Assembly: GCF_003660455.1 (NCBI RefSeq)
Contig: NZ_QZVR01000004.1
Span: 310,001 to 374,000, forward strand
DNA: 64,000 nt
Direction of reading: 5' to 3'
Origin: Nocardioides ferulae
Lineage (GTDB): Bacteria; Actinomycetota; Actinomycetes; Propionibacteriales; Nocardioidaceae
Shown here: positions 1 to 8,145 of the stretch, in pieces
Layout: each line of letters begins with the position of its first letter
Numbering within the stretch: position 1 is the stretch's first letter
Made by a program: the position numbers and the translations under genes
Notes under the pieces: generated by a model
Seen by the model: only the letters and a program-made list of their open reading frames with translations
Databases searched by the model: none
Told to the model about the DNA's origin: nothing

Positions 1-1405
1 ACCAGCGGGGCTCGCCGCCCGACTTGTCGTAGGCGGAGACCATCGCCCAGGAGCCGCGGCTGGTCGGTGCCAGGTCGACGATCACCTTGAGCCTCTTGCT
101 GCCCTTCTGGGGCTCCCAGTAGTCGCTGGCGGAGGTGAGGTGGTTCAGCTTGGTGGTGTACCACTTGCCGCTCTTGCGGAACCTGCCGTCCGGTGCCGCC
201 GGGTAGTCGTTGACGGCCCCCTCCTCGTAGGTCAACCACGGGCGGCGGTTGGCGTCGGCGAACCTCAGGAACGTCGAGCCGAAGGACGGGCCGCGTGCCT
301 CCAGAGCGTTCTGCACCGCCTGCAATGAGTACTCGTCGCCGTGGGCGGCGGCGGCGGAGCCGTCGGCCCGCTCCCAGATGTCGCGGACCAGCACCGGCAG
401 GCCGCCCGACTCGGTGGTGATCACGTTCTCGGTGAGGTAGCGGAAGAAGATCCAGTCGCCGTACTGGTGGCCTTCGCCGACGTAGTCGAGGGGAACGTCC
501 GGGCGGCCGAGGGGTCCGGCGTCGAGGTACTGCACGCTGTCGTCGACGTCGTCGTAGACCTCGTCCTCGGCCCAGGTGGCGGTGGCTTCCATCAGCCACC
601 GGTCCTCGTAGTAGTCGTAGGCGAACTGCACGGCGTGGAAGTACTCGTGCGCGGCGGTCACCTGGATGTTCTCCAGCGGGGTGTTGCCGAAGTCCTCGTA
701 GTCGTTGTCTAGCGCACAGTAGGCCCACACGTCGTAGGTGCCCGGAGGGTCGAACTCCTCCTGGTCGGAGGTGCAGTAACCGTAGGCACCCATCGGGTAG
801 AGGTCTGCCAGGTAGACGTCGGGCCGGTCGTCGCCGCCGAGGCCCTCGTCACCGCGCACCGGGTGGTAGCCGGCGGCGAGGTAGACGCCGGCGACGTGCT
901 CCACGGACTCCAGCACCTGCGCGACGTACGCCGGGGTGCTGCCCACGTTGCCGTCGACGTCGTCGCCGCCGACTCGGTGCGGTCCGGTCTCGACCCAGTG
1001 GACGCACACGTTCGGACCACAGACCCTGCCGACCGGAGCGGAGCCGTACTGGGGGTTCTCGGGATCGCTGCCCGCACCGTCGGTGGGTCGGGAGAAGTAC
1101 CGGCGTGCGCTGGACCGTTCCGCCGGCGAGAGGGCCGGCAACGCGCGCCACAGATCCCGGAGAGCCAGGGTGACCTCTCCGTCGGCACCGCGGCCCGAGA
1201 AGGCGCGCTCGACCTGACGCAGGGCACGCTCGGCGGCGACCCGGTCGGGGGTTGGGGCGGCGACCTTGGCGGGGTCGGCGGAGGGGCCCGAGGGGGCAGC
1301 GGCGCCGCTGGTGGCGCCGAGCATGGTCGTGGCCAGGGCCACGGCGGCGAGGACGGCCAGCGGTCGCCGCAGGCGGCGCGTGGCGAAGGGGGGCCTGGTG
1401 TGCAT
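1..1405 (-). CDS. Secreted MXAN_6640-type putative zinc metalloprotease, first paralogue (C-terminus beyond left edge)
   Basis: An open frame starts at ATG 1405 and is still open at the window edge (468 codons visible). The N-terminus is basic, then hydrophobic with an Ala-rich end near residue 38, as in a Sec signal peptide. The zincin motif HEYFH lies at about residues 253-257, with a downstream glutamate at about 273 in the stretch LMEATATWAEDE. This fits the MXAN_6640 family of putative secreted metalloproteases; substrates are unknown. Cysteines at about 129/134 and 211/230 could form disulphides outside the cell. The protein is similar along its length to the one encoded just upstream on the same strand (1488-3116), so the two are tandem duplicates. 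Function beyond zinc peptidase is not inferable. Confidence 0.85.
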   Translation of the reverse strand, partial: MHTRPPFATRRLRRPLAVLAAVALATTMLGATSGAAAPSGPSADPAKVAAPTPDRVAAERALRQVERAFSGRGADGEVTLALRDLWRALPALSPAERSSARRYFSRPTDGAGSDPENPQYGSAPVGRVCGPNVCVHWVETGPHRVGGDDVDGNVGSTPAYVAQVLESVEHVAGVYLAAGYHPVRGDEGLGGDDRPDVYLADLYPMGAYGYCTSDQEEFDPPGTYDVWAYCALDNDYEDFGNTPLENIQVTAAHEYFHAVQFAYDYYEDRWLMEATATWAEDEVYDDVDDSVQYLDAGPLGRPDVPLDYVGEGHQYGDWIFFRYLTENVITTESGGLPVLVRDIWERADGSAAAAHGDEYSLQAVQNALEARGPSFGSTFLRFADANRRPWLTYEEGAVNDYPAAPDGRFRKSGKWYTTKLNHLTSASDYWEPQKGSKRLKVIVDLAPTSRGSWAMVSAYDKSGGEPRW

Positions 1406-1487
1406 CCGCCCAGACAACCGCAACCCGAGCGCGGCTGCCGGAGCTTTGGCAGATCTTTGGAGTCGGGGCCGAAATCGGCCCCGGCGG

Positions 1488-3116
1488 TCAGCTGATCGTG
1501 GCCTTGAACCGGGCGGGCACCCGGTCGTCGCTCGGCGTGCCGCCGCAGGAGAAGTCGCCGCGGGTGCGGCAGCGCATCCGGGTGCTGCCGTTGACCAGGG
1601 TGACGTCGACCCGGGAGACCTCGGCCTTCGAGAACGGCAGGGTCAGCGTGGCGTCACCTTCGGCGTCGAGCACGACCGGCTGGGTCTCGGCGCTGCCGTC
1701 GGCCGGGCTGGGGTAGACACTGACCACGGCGAAGGCGCCCTGACCGGGAGCCACCAGGTCGAAGACCAGCTTCAGCTGTGTGCTGGAGCGGGTCGGCTTG
1801 ACCGACTTGCTGGCCGAGGTGAGGTGCTGCAGCTTGGTGGTGAACCAGCGGCGCTGCGTGTCGAACCGGCCGGCCTTCGCCGACGGGTAGCTGTTCTCGA
1901 CCGCCTCGGAGTAGGAGTCCTTCGGGTGCCGGTTGGCGTCGGCGAACGCGCCGAATGCCTCGTCGAAGTCGACGCCGCGCTCGGCGAGCGTGGCACGGAT
2001 CGCCTCGAGGGAGTACTGCCCGCGGGCGTTCTCGGCGGTGCCGGCCGCCTTGGCCCACATGTCGCGCACCAGCGTCGGCATCCCGCCCTCGGCCTCCGTG
2101 AGCCGTTCGGTGAGGAAGCGGAAGAAGATCCACTCGCCGTACTGGAACGTGCCGGCGAACGTGTCGAGCGGCACCGCGGGTTCGCGCAACGGGCTGCTCG
2201 GCAGGTAGTTGAGGTTGTCGTTGACGTCGTCGTAGAGCTCGTCCTCGGCCCAGGTGGCGGTGGCCTCCATGAACCAGCCGTCCTCGCGGATGTCGTGGGC
2301 GAACTGGACGGCGTGGAAGTACTCGTGAGCGGCGGTGACCTTCATGTTGCCCAGCGGCGTGTTCGTGCGGAACTCGCGGCGGGAGAAGTCGTTGTCGAGC
2401 ACGCAGTAGGCCCAGACCGCGGCGGGGCCGTCGCGGGGGATCTCCTGGTCGGTGGTGCAGTAGCCGTACATGCCGGCGACGCCGACGTTGGCCAGGTAGA
2501 TGTCGGCGCGGCCGTCGCCGCCCTTGGCACCATCGGGCAGCACGGGGCGGTAGCCAGCGGCGACGTAGGTGGAGTGGACGTATTCGAGCTCGGTCAGGTT
2601 GCGTCGCACCCAGGCAGGCGTCGTCTTCACCCTGCCGTCGTGCTTCACCTTGTGCTGGCCGGTCTCGACCCAATGCACGCAGACGTTCTCGCCGCACAGT
2701 CGTCCAACCGGACGAGGCTTGCCATTGCGGAGCTTGCCGTAGTGCGGATTGCCGTAGCTGTCGGGCCCGCTCGAGGTCGGCCGGGCCAGGAGGTCACGAG
2801 CTCGCCGCTGGTCGGCGGGCGGCAGGGCCGCGGCGTCGACGGCGAGGTCGCGCAGCAGCAGCGTCAGCTCCGTCGCAGCCCCGCCAGCCGCCCGGGCCGT
2901 GCCCTTCTCGTCGAGCGCCGCCTCGACCGCGGCCAGAGCCTGCTCGGCCCGCTCGCCTCGGTCCGGCGAGACAGCCTGCGCCGGACGGAGCGCCGTCGGT
3001 GCCGGTTGGGCAGAAGACATCGAGCCGAGCCCCGGCGCCAGGAGCGCGGCGACGAGCGCCGCGGGCAGGAGGGCGAGAAGCGGCCGACGCGAGCGGCGGC
3101 CGTGGGCGAACAGCAT
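1488..3116 (-). CDS. Secreted MXAN_6640-type putative zinc metalloprotease, second paralogue
   Basis: 542 residues. Residues 1-38 form a signal peptide (RRSRRPLLALL, then an Ala/Leu core). The zinc site HEYFH is at 264-268, with the third-ligand glutamate candidate E284 in WFMEATATWAED. Conserved cysteines at 141/146 (CGENVC) and 220/238 match the positions in the neighbour. The C-terminal ~130 residues are beta-rich and contain two further cysteines (CRTRGDFSC), possibly a beta-sandwich accessory domain. It lies upstream of its paralogue with an 82-bp gap and may be co-transcribed. The two copies differ enough that they probably diverged in specificity; this is inference. Confidence 0.88.
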   Translation of the reverse strand: MLFAHGRRSRRPLLALLPAALVAALLAPGLGSMSSAQPAPTALRPAQAVSPDRGERAEQALAAVEAALDEKGTARAAGGAATELTLLLRDLAVDAAALPPADQRRARDLLARPTSSGPDSYGNPHYGKLRNGKPRPVGRLCGENVCVHWVETGQHKVKHDGRVKTTPAWVRRNLTELEYVHSTYVAAGYRPVLPDGAKGGDGRADIYLANVGVAGMYGYCTTDQEIPRDGPAAVWAYCVLDNDFSRREFRTNTPLGNMKVTAAHEYFHAVQFAHDIREDGWFMEATATWAEDELYDDVNDNLNYLPSSPLREPAVPLDTFAGTFQYGEWIFFRFLTERLTEAEGGMPTLVRDMWAKAAGTAENARGQYSLEAIRATLAERGVDFDEAFGAFADANRHPKDSYSEAVENSYPSAKAGRFDTQRRWFTTKLQHLTSASKSVKPTRSSTQLKLVFDLVAPGQGAFAVVSVYPSPADGSAETQPVVLDAEGDATLTLPFSKAEVSRVDVTLVNGSTRMRCRTRGDFSCGGTPSDDRVPARFKATIS

Positions 3117-3148
3117 GCGGACTCCTGGGGAGGGGCGGAGACCGCAGG

Positions 3149-3937
3149 CTAACCGACCGGGGCGCCGTGCTCAGACTCTTCGCGAGACCCCACCTCGGCC
3201 CGTGCTCGGTCGCGGGCGCCCCACAGCTCGGCGGTGGCGAAACCGGCGAGGACCACCAGCCAGCCCACCACCGCGTCGACGACCCAGTGGTTGCCGGTGC
3301 CGATGATCACCACGGTGGTGATGCCGGCGTGCGCCCAGCCGAACACCCGCCAGGCGTGGGAGCGCGAGTGACGCTGCACCACGAGGGCCACCCACAGTGA
3401 CCACCCGGCGTGCAGCGACGGGAACGCGGCCAGCTGGTTGGTCAGCCCGCCGAGACCCCGCGGGGCGGAGGCGTCGGACCCCCACCAGCCGTCGGCCGCG
3501 TGCAGGCTGAGCACGTCGACGTACCCCTCGACGAACCGCGGGGGCGCCGTCGGCATCATGAGGTACATCACCAGGCCGAGGACGGTGGCGATGACCAGCG
3601 CCCGGCGGCCGGGCAGGTAGCGCTCGGTGCCGAGCCGGTAGAGCCACACCAGCGCCACCAGCGTGACGACGTAGTGGGCGGTGGCGTACCAGTAGCTGGC
3701 CAGCAGCCCGAGGGTGTCGATCTCGACGAACACCTGGTTGAGGGTGGCCTCCCAGTGCAGGCCGAGCAGGGTCTCGAGGTGCAGCAGTTGCTGCGCCCGC
3801 TCGAGCGCGGGCGCCAGGGCGTCGTCGGCGAAGAGCCGCGAGGCGCTGTAGCCGACGTAGAGCGTCGCGATCAACACGAGCTCGAGCAGCCCACGGCGCA
3901 GCCGGGGGAAGCGGGGGAGCGCGACCGGAGACCTCAC
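3149..3937 (-). CDS. PAP2-superfamily integral membrane phosphatase/transferase (inositolphosphotransferase-like)
   Basis: 262 residues starting at GTG 3937. Several hydrophobic segments surround the PAP2 signature elements: FPSLHAGWS (SxxHxG type) near residue 170 and GTGNHWVVDAVVGW (second catalytic His, then D) near 215. The segment TAPPRFVEGY also resembles the Aur1/Ipt1-like PAP2_3 subgroup. Known members hydrolyse or transfer lipid-linked phosphate groups at the membrane; the substrate cannot be read from sequence. It sits 32 bp upstream of the metalloprotease gene on the same strand. The last ~25 residues are charged and probably cytoplasmic. Confidence 0.8.
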   Translation of the reverse strand: MRSPVALPRFPRLRRGLLELVLIATLYVGYSASRLFADDALAPALERAQQLLHLETLLGLHWEATLNQVFVEIDTLGLLASYWYATAHYVVTLVALVWLYRLGTERYLPGRRALVIATVLGLVMYLMMPTAPPRFVEGYVDVLSLHAADGWWGSDASAPRGLGGLTNQLAAFPSLHAGWSLWVALVVQRHSRSHAWRVFGWAHAGITTVVIIGTGNHWVVDAVVGWLVVLAGFATAELWGARDRARAEVGSREESEHGAPVG

Positions 3938-4074
3938 GACTCAGATCTTGCCGTCCGGCCAGGGATCACGCATCCGTCTTATCCCCTATCCGCCCCCGAC
4001 GAAAGTATCGGGGCCACCCCCGAGGTGCCTCTACCCTATGGCTGACTTCCTACCATACTCGGTATGTGTGGCGC

Positions 4075-4809
4075 TCAGACCCGGCGCAGCACCGCGGTCA
4101 CCTTGCCGAGGATCGTGGCGTGGGTGCCGTCGATGGGCTCGTAGGCCTCGTTGTGCGGCAGCAGCCACACCCGGCCGTCCTTGCGCTGGAAGGTCTTGAC
4201 CGTCGCCTCGCCCTCGATCATCGCCGCGACGATCTCGCCGTTCTCGGCGTTCGGCTGCTGGCGGATCACGACGTAGTCGCCGTTGCAGATGGCGGCGTCG
4301 ATCATCGAGTCGCCGGAGACCTCCAGCAGGAAGAGCTGCCCCTCGCCGACCAGCTGCTTGGGCAGCGGGAAGACGTCTTCGACCCGCTCCTCGGCGAGGA
4401 TCGGGCCACCGGCGGCGATGCGCCCGACGACGGGGACGTACTGGGCGGCGGGGATGGTGTTGCCGATGTCGGTCTCGTCGACGGAGAACTCCTCGGCCGC
4501 GGAGATGGCCTTGCGCGCGGCCATCACCTCGGGGAGGAAGACCTCGAGGGCCCGCGGGCGGTGCGGGTCGCGCTTGAGGAAGCCCTTCTCCTCCAGCACC
4601 TTCAGCTGGTGGGCCACGCTCGAGGAGCTGGTCAGGCCGACCGCCTCGCCGATCTCGCGCATGCTCGGCGGGTAGCCGCGCTTCTCGATGCAGTCCTTGA
4701 TGTGGGTCAGCACCCGCTGCTGGCGAGGGGTGAGGCCGGTGACGTCCGGGGGGCCGTCGGGCAGCTCGGCGACACCCCGGGCGGGGGTGCCGGTCTTCTT
4801 GGTCGCCAT
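4075..4809 (-). CDS. lexA: LexA, SOS-response repressor and self-cleaving serine peptidase
   Basis: 244 residues from ATG 4809; the frame stays open much further upstream, but homology begins here, with a GGAAGG motif 11 nt before the ATG. The N-terminal winged helix spans about 26-90 ([19 protein letters not shown] recognition region). The S24 peptidase domain contains the cleavage bond A133-G134, nucleophile S168 (GDSM) and general base K205 (EATVK). On RecA-ssDNA stimulation LexA self-cleaves and de-represses SOS genes. Its own promoter carries a LexA box (4911-4926), so it is autoregulated. The nearby LysM gene with several LexA boxes and nrdR repeat the lexA-Rv2719c-nrdR neighbourhood known in mycobacteria. 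Confidence 0.97.
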   Translation of the reverse strand: MATKKTGTPARGVAELPDGPPDVTGLTPRQQRVLTHIKDCIEKRGYPPSMREIGEAVGLTSSSSVAHQLKVLEEKGFLKRDPHRPRALEVFLPEVMAARKAISAAEEFSVDETDIGNTIPAAQYVPVVGRIAAGGPILAEERVEDVFPLPKQLVGEGQLFLLEVSGDSMIDAAICNGDYVVIRQQPNAENGEIVAAMIEGEATVKTFQRKDGRVWLLPHNEAYEPIDGTHATILGKVTAVLRRV

Positions 4810-4885
4810 GGGGTGTGCTGCCTTCCGCGTCGTGGCACCGAGAGGGTGCGGTGGAGCGGCCCGTCGCGCCGGGCCCGTCGAGGTC

Positions 4886-4914
4886 ACGCTAGCCCGCGAC
4901 GGGGTCGGCTTCAA
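4886..4914 (-). promoter_or_regulatory. lexA promoter
   Basis: Reading the minus strand, TTGAAG (4914-4909) and TAGCGT (4891-4886) are separated by 17 nt, a good -35/-10 pair about 77 nt upstream of the lexA start. The LexA box overlaps the -35, consistent with repression by occlusion. Inferred from sequence only. Confidence 0.6.
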
Positions 4915-4926
4915 ACATCTGTTCGA
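4911..4926. promoter_or_regulatory. LexA box (SOS operator) of lexA
   Basis: TCAAACATCTGTTCGA matches the actinobacterial SOS box TCGAAC-N4-GTTCGA at 11 of 12 defined positions. It lies about 102 bp upstream of lexA and about 100 bp upstream of the divergent SDR gene, so it might affect both. Confidence 0.85.
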
Positions 4927-5026
4927 ACGGCGTGTCGCGAGGGTCGGCGCCTGGTCGGGGTTTCTGCCTCGACCACAGCGTGGACCGCGGTGGCCGGCCT
5001 GTCGCAGCCTGGTTGACTCCCGCCCC

Positions 5027-5875
5027 ATGACGCCTCTGCTCCTCGGGCGGGCCGCCCGGACCTCGCCCGAGCACCCCACCAGCTGCGTGGTGACGGGCGC
5101 CGCGCGCGGCATCGGCCGGGGCATCGCCGAGCGGATGGTCGCCCGCGGCCACCGGGTGGTGATCACCGACGTCGACGGGGTGGCCGTGGCCGCCACCGCG
5201 GCGCAGATCGGTGCGGTGGCGGGGATCGCGCAGGACGTGCGTGACCCCGACTCGCACCGGCGGGTCGCCGACGAGGCGCGCCGGCACGGCGCCCTGGTGG
5301 CCTGGTTCAACAACGCCGGCGTCGGTGACGCCGGTCAGCTGGCCGAGCTGGACGACGAGCAGGTGCGGCGTCTGGTCGAGGTGAACCTGCTCGGCGCCCT
5401 GTGGGGCTCGCGCGCGGCGCTGGACGCGTTCGCCGCACCCGGCGGCGGGCGTCTGCGACGCGACCTCGTCCTGACCGCGTCGCTCTCCGGTCTGGGCCCG
5501 GTGCCCGGGCTGTCGGTGTACGCCGCGACGAAAGCCGCGCTGGTGTCGCTGGCCACGTCGCTGCGCGCGGAGGTGCCCCGGGGGGTCGGTGTGCACGCGC
5601 TGTGCCCCGACGGCGTGGCGACCGATCTGGTGCGGGACATGGCGGAGGGGCGGGGCAAGCGGCTGGTGCACTCCGGCGGGCGGATGCTCACCGTCGACGA
5701 GGTCGCCGACGCCGCCGTCGGCCTGCTCGGTTCGCGCCGCGTGGTGCGCACCCTGCCGGGGTGGCGCGGCGGGCTGATCCGCGGGGGAGCGCTGCTCCCC
5801 TCGGTGACCCCCGGGCTGCTGCGCGTCTTCGAGCTGCAGGGTCGGTGGCAGGAGCGCCGCTCGCCCGTGGAGTGA
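5027..5875 (+). CDS. Short-chain dehydrogenase/reductase (classical SDR)
   Basis: 282 residues from ATG 5027. Cofactor motif [10 protein letters not shown] near residue 20, D43 in VVITDVDG after beta-2 (suggesting NAD(H) preference), FNNAG near 90, and the catalytic Ser-Tyr-Lys set in [20 protein letters not shown]. The C-terminal region is longer than in minimal SDRs and resembles the actinobacterial SDR group with a membrane-proximal tail ([20 protein letters not shown]). The substrate is unknown. It diverges from lexA, and its stop codon lies in the first unit of a 13-bp tandem repeat. Confidence 0.88.
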   Translation: MTPLLLGRAARTSPEHPTSCVVTGAARGIGRGIAERMVARGHRVVITDVDGVAVAATAAQIGAVAGIAQDVRDPDSHRRVADEARRHGALVAWFNNAGVGDAGQLAELDDEQVRRLVEVNLLGALWGSRAALDAFAAPGGGRLRRDLVLTASLSGLGPVPGLSVYAATKAALVSLATSLRAEVPRGVGVHALCPDGVATDLVRDMAEGRGKRLVHSGGRMLTVDEVADAAVGLLGSRRVVRTLPGWRGGLIRGGALLPSVTPGLLRVFELQGRWQERRSPVE

Positions 5876-5928
5876 CCCCGTGGAGTGACCCCGTGGAGTC
5901 ACTCCGTGGAGTGATCCCGTGGCGTGAT
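5864..5928. repeat. Five tandem 13-bp repeats at the SDR stop codon
   Basis: Five consecutive copies of CCCGTGGAGTGAC-like units (5864, 5877, 5890, 5903, 5916), with 0-2 mismatches each. The first unit contains the TGA stop of the SDR gene. Because 13 is not a multiple of 3, the GTGA-containing units place stop codons in successive frames. Confidence 0.9.
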
Positions 5929-5970
5929 GCGGGCCGATCCGACGCGAGGGTCGGCGAGCGCGACACGCCG

Positions 5971-5986
5971 TCGAACGCCTGTTCGG
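5971..5986. promoter_or_regulatory. LexA box 1 upstream of LysM gene
   Basis: TCGAACGCCTGTTCGG matches TCGAAC-N4-GTTCGA except at one outer position. It is the most upstream member of the operator cluster before the LysM gene. Confidence 0.85.
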
Positions 5987-5994
5987 CCAGGTGC

Positions 5995-6023
5995 TTGTCT
6001 CGTTCGAACATGTGCTCTACTGT
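5995..6023 (+). promoter_or_regulatory. SOS promoter of the LysM gene
   Basis: TTGTCT (5995-6000) and TACTGT (6018-6023) are 17 nt apart. The spacer is almost fully occupied by LexA box 2, which fits direct LexA repression. Confidence 0.6.
6004..6019. promoter_or_regulatory. LexA box 2 upstream of LysM gene
   Basis: TCGAACATGTGCTCTA has a perfect left half-site and two mismatches in the right half. It lies in the promoter spacer. Confidence 0.65.
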
Positions 6024-6038
6024 CGTACACATGTTCGA
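6023..6038. promoter_or_regulatory. LexA box 3 upstream of LysM gene
   Basis: TCGTACACATGTTCGA matches at 11 of 12 defined positions. It directly abuts box 4. Confidence 0.8.
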
Positions 6039-6054
6039 TCGAACGTCTGCTCGA
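6039..6054. promoter_or_regulatory. LexA box 4 upstream of LysM gene
   Basis: TCGAACGTCTGCTCGA matches at 11 of 12 defined positions. A weaker fifth candidate (only the right half recognisable) lies at 6111-6126. Confidence 0.8.
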
Positions 6055-6163
6055 CCGGGTCCCCGGGAGGCCGGCGGCCCGCGCGGCGCCGGCACTGTCG
6101 GTGCTCGGCGATAGACATCTGCTCGAGCAGGCCGAACGGCACCTTCCTTCCCCAGGAGCCCCG

Positions 6164-6547
6164 ATGAGCACCATCACGCTGAGCCACCACCCCGTCCGCA
6201 CCGACACCCGAGCCACCCGAGCCCCCAGAGCCCCCCGGGGCCCGGTCGGCGGGTCGGTCCGACTGACCCGCCGCGGCCGCCTCGTCGTGCTGGTGGTCGG
6301 CCTCGCGGCGGCTCTGCTGATCGGCTTCTTCGTCACCTCAGGTTCGGTGGCCACCGAGCGCCCCGGCCAGCCCGAGCCGACCCGCGTGGTGATGGTCGGC
6401 AGCGGCGACACCCTCTGGGGCATCGCCTCCGAGGCCTCCGCGGGCGGCGACGTGCGCGACATGCTCGAGCGCATCAAGGACCTCAACCACCTCGACTCCG
6501 GCATGGTCACGCTCGGCCAGCGGCTGCACGTGCCGACGACCGACTGA
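6164..6547 (+). CDS. SOS-induced LysM-domain membrane protein (Rv2719c/DivS-like cell-division suppressor)
   Basis: 127 residues from ATG 6164. A basic, disordered N-terminus is followed by one membrane helix (about 41-61, LVVLVVGLAAALLIGFFV) and a C-terminal LysM domain (SGDTLWGIASEA to LGQRLHVP), the peptidoglycan-binding fold. The architecture is that of YneA/DivS/Rv2719c proteins, which are made during DNA damage and delay division at the septum. The four LexA boxes in front and the position between lexA and nrdR support this. Direct inhibition of division is inference from family and context. A strong terminator follows. Confidence 0.85.
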   Translation: MSTITLSHHPVRTDTRATRAPRAPRGPVGGSVRLTRRGRLVVLVVGLAAALLIGFFVTSGSVATERPGQPEPTRVVMVGSGDTLWGIASEASAGGDVRDMLERIKDLNHLDSGMVTLGQRLHVPTTD

Positions 6548-6611
6548 TCCAAGCCGAGGGAGCCGCGACGTCACCAGCCGCTTCGACCCCGGCTGGTGCA
6601 CACGGGGAAAC

Positions 6612-6641
6612 GAGGGGCGAGGCCGAACGGCCTCGCCCCTC
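6612..6641 (+). terminator. Terminator after LysM gene
   Basis: 13-bp perfect stem (6612-6624 with 6629-6641), GAAC loop, then TCTCGATTTT. It ends the LysM transcript. Confidence 0.85.
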
Positions 6642-6663
6642 TCTCGATTTTGGCGTCTCGTTC

Positions 6664-7029
6664 TCAGCGCGTGGCGCGGTGGCCGCCGGCGGTGGGAGCG
6701 GAGCGAGGAGGCCGATCTGTTGGCGTCACCCGCCCGGTCTCCGGTTCCGGAGGTCGGGTGATCCCCAACTCGCGCAGCAGCCGTGCGACCAGCATCAGCC
6801 CGACGAACAGGCAGGCGACGGCGCCGAGCGAGGCCAGCGCGAGGAACCACCAGGCGTCACGGTCCCCGCCGCGGGCGGCCGCACCGAAGTCGATGGCGGC
6901 GTAGACCAGGTAGCCCCAGGCGACCACCGACACGGTGACGGCCAACGCCAGACCGAGCAGACGCGGCTGGAGGGCGGGGCGGCGACGTGTGCCGCGCCGG
7001 GCTCCCGCGCGCTTGCCTCCGGTGCTCAC
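6664..7029 (-). CDS. Small two-helix membrane protein, function unknown
   Basis: 121 residues from GTG 7029. A very basic N-terminus (KRAGARRGTRRR) precedes two hydrophobic segments, about 25-47 (LLGLALAVTVSVVAWGYLVYAA) and 61-85 (WFLALASLGAVACLFVGLMLVA). A polar proline-rich tail follows. Such basic-start, two-helix proteins are common in actinobacteria. No enzymatic motif is visible. It diverges from the GAF/ATPase regulator. Confidence 0.7.
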   Translation of the reverse strand: MSTGGKRAGARRGTRRRPALQPRLLGLALAVTVSVVAWGYLVYAAIDFGAAARGGDRDAWWFLALASLGAVACLFVGLMLVARLLRELGITRPPEPETGRVTPTDRPPRSAPTAGGHRATR

Positions 7030-7121
7030 CGGCCCATTGTGGCCGATGGGTGAGCGCGGCGGCCCGGCGCCGGGCCGGGTGCCGCGCGATCCGTCGGCGG
7101 TTCTGTCCTAGTCTTGTTGGT

Positions 7122-8111
7122 GTGCGGGACGGACTGGGCGCGGCGCGGACGCTGGACGACGCGCTGACGGGCGCCCGTGACGTCGACGACATCGCCGTGC
7201 GCGCCATGCAGCACCTGCGCTCCGACGGCGGCGTCCTCCGCGTGGGGGTGGCTCTCACCGAGGGCGGCGGACGGCGCCTGCGGTTCCTCGAGAGCGACCG
7301 GGTCGACCGCGGCGAGCGCGAGTGGTCGCTGATCGACGCCTACGAGGACGTGCCGCTGACCTTCGTCGCCCGCACGGGTGAGGCGGTGCTGGCCAACCTC
7401 GACGACCTTCCCGACTTCGGCGACCGGTTCTCGCAGCTGCTCGCACAGCGGCGCGCCGAGGGGGCTGCCGCCCTGGCGGTGATGCCGCTGCCCGGCACCG
7501 GGTCGCCGCTGGGTGGGCTGGTGGTCTACTTCGCCGGCCCGCAGGGGTTCCCCGCCGACCAGGTGCGTCTGCTCGAGCAGTTCGCCGCGTCGATCAGCCG
7601 CGCCGTACGCCGGCTGCGGCTGACCGTGGGCCGGCACGGCGCCGACGCGGTGCCGGTCGAGCCGGCCATCCCCGACGGTGCGCTCACCGATGCTCTGCTG
7701 CTCGAGAGCGACCCCCGGGCCTCCGGCGCCGCCCGCCGGTTCCTGCGATCGCTGGGGGCGCAGTGGGGTGTCGACGAGGACGTCGTCGACACGGCCCAGC
7801 TGTGCCTGTCCGAGCTGGTGACCAACGCCGTCGTTCACGCGGGCACGGCCTCGGAGCTGCGGGTGATCCTGGAGGACCGACTGCTCACCGTCATCGTCCG
7901 CGACCTGGGCGGGCTCGGTGGTGCCAAGGGCGAGGAGCCTCACCCATCGGAGGATCCCGACCCCCTGAGAGTGTTCGGGCGCGGGCTGATGCTGGTCGAC
8001 GCGCTCTCCGATCGCTGGGGGTCCGAACGAGACGTCACGGGCACGACCGTGTGGTTCGTGGTGTCGATGCCCGATCCTCAGGCAGCTGTCGACGCCGCCG
8101 ACGCCGGCTGA
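7122..8111 (+). CDS. GAF-domain and HATPase_c regulator (RsbW-like anti-sigma/phosphatase-type)
   Basis: 329 residues from GTG 7122. The N-terminal ~165 residues form a GAF-like sensor (AALAVMPLP, GGLVVYFAGPQGF). The C-terminal ~130 form a GHKL ATPase of the anti-sigma kinase type: QLCLSELVTNAVVHAG carries the N-box, DLGG resembles the G1 box, and GRGLMLVDALSDRWG the G2 box. There is no His phosphoacceptor domain, so it is not a histidine kinase. Stand-alone proteins of this type usually bind or phosphorylate anti-anti-sigma factors; no such partner is encoded next to it. A TAGTCT -10 element 7 nt before GTG suggests a leaderless mRNA. Confidence 0.8.
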   Translation: MRDGLGAARTLDDALTGARDVDDIAVRAMQHLRSDGGVLRVGVALTEGGGRRLRFLESDRVDRGEREWSLIDAYEDVPLTFVARTGEAVLANLDDLPDFGDRFSQLLAQRRAEGAAALAVMPLPGTGSPLGGLVVYFAGPQGFPADQVRLLEQFAASISRAVRRLRLTVGRHGADAVPVEPAIPDGALTDALLLESDPRASGAARRFLRSLGAQWGVDEDVVDTAQLCLSELVTNAVVHAGTASELRVILEDRLLTVIVRDLGGLGGAKGEEPHPSEDPDPLRVFGRGLMLVDALSDRWGSERDVTGTTVWFVVSMPDPQAAVDAADAG

Positions 8112-8145
8112 GCCCACGCTGGCGAAGCGAAGGCAGGACGGGGCG

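Noticed and set aside
4810-5313. N-terminal extension of LexA
   Set aside because: It covers the lexA promoter, LexA box and part of the SDR gene; LexA proteins begin near ATG 4809.
5924-6163. N-terminal extension of the LysM protein back to 5924
   Set aside because: It would translate the LexA boxes and promoter; ATG 6164 fits the family start.
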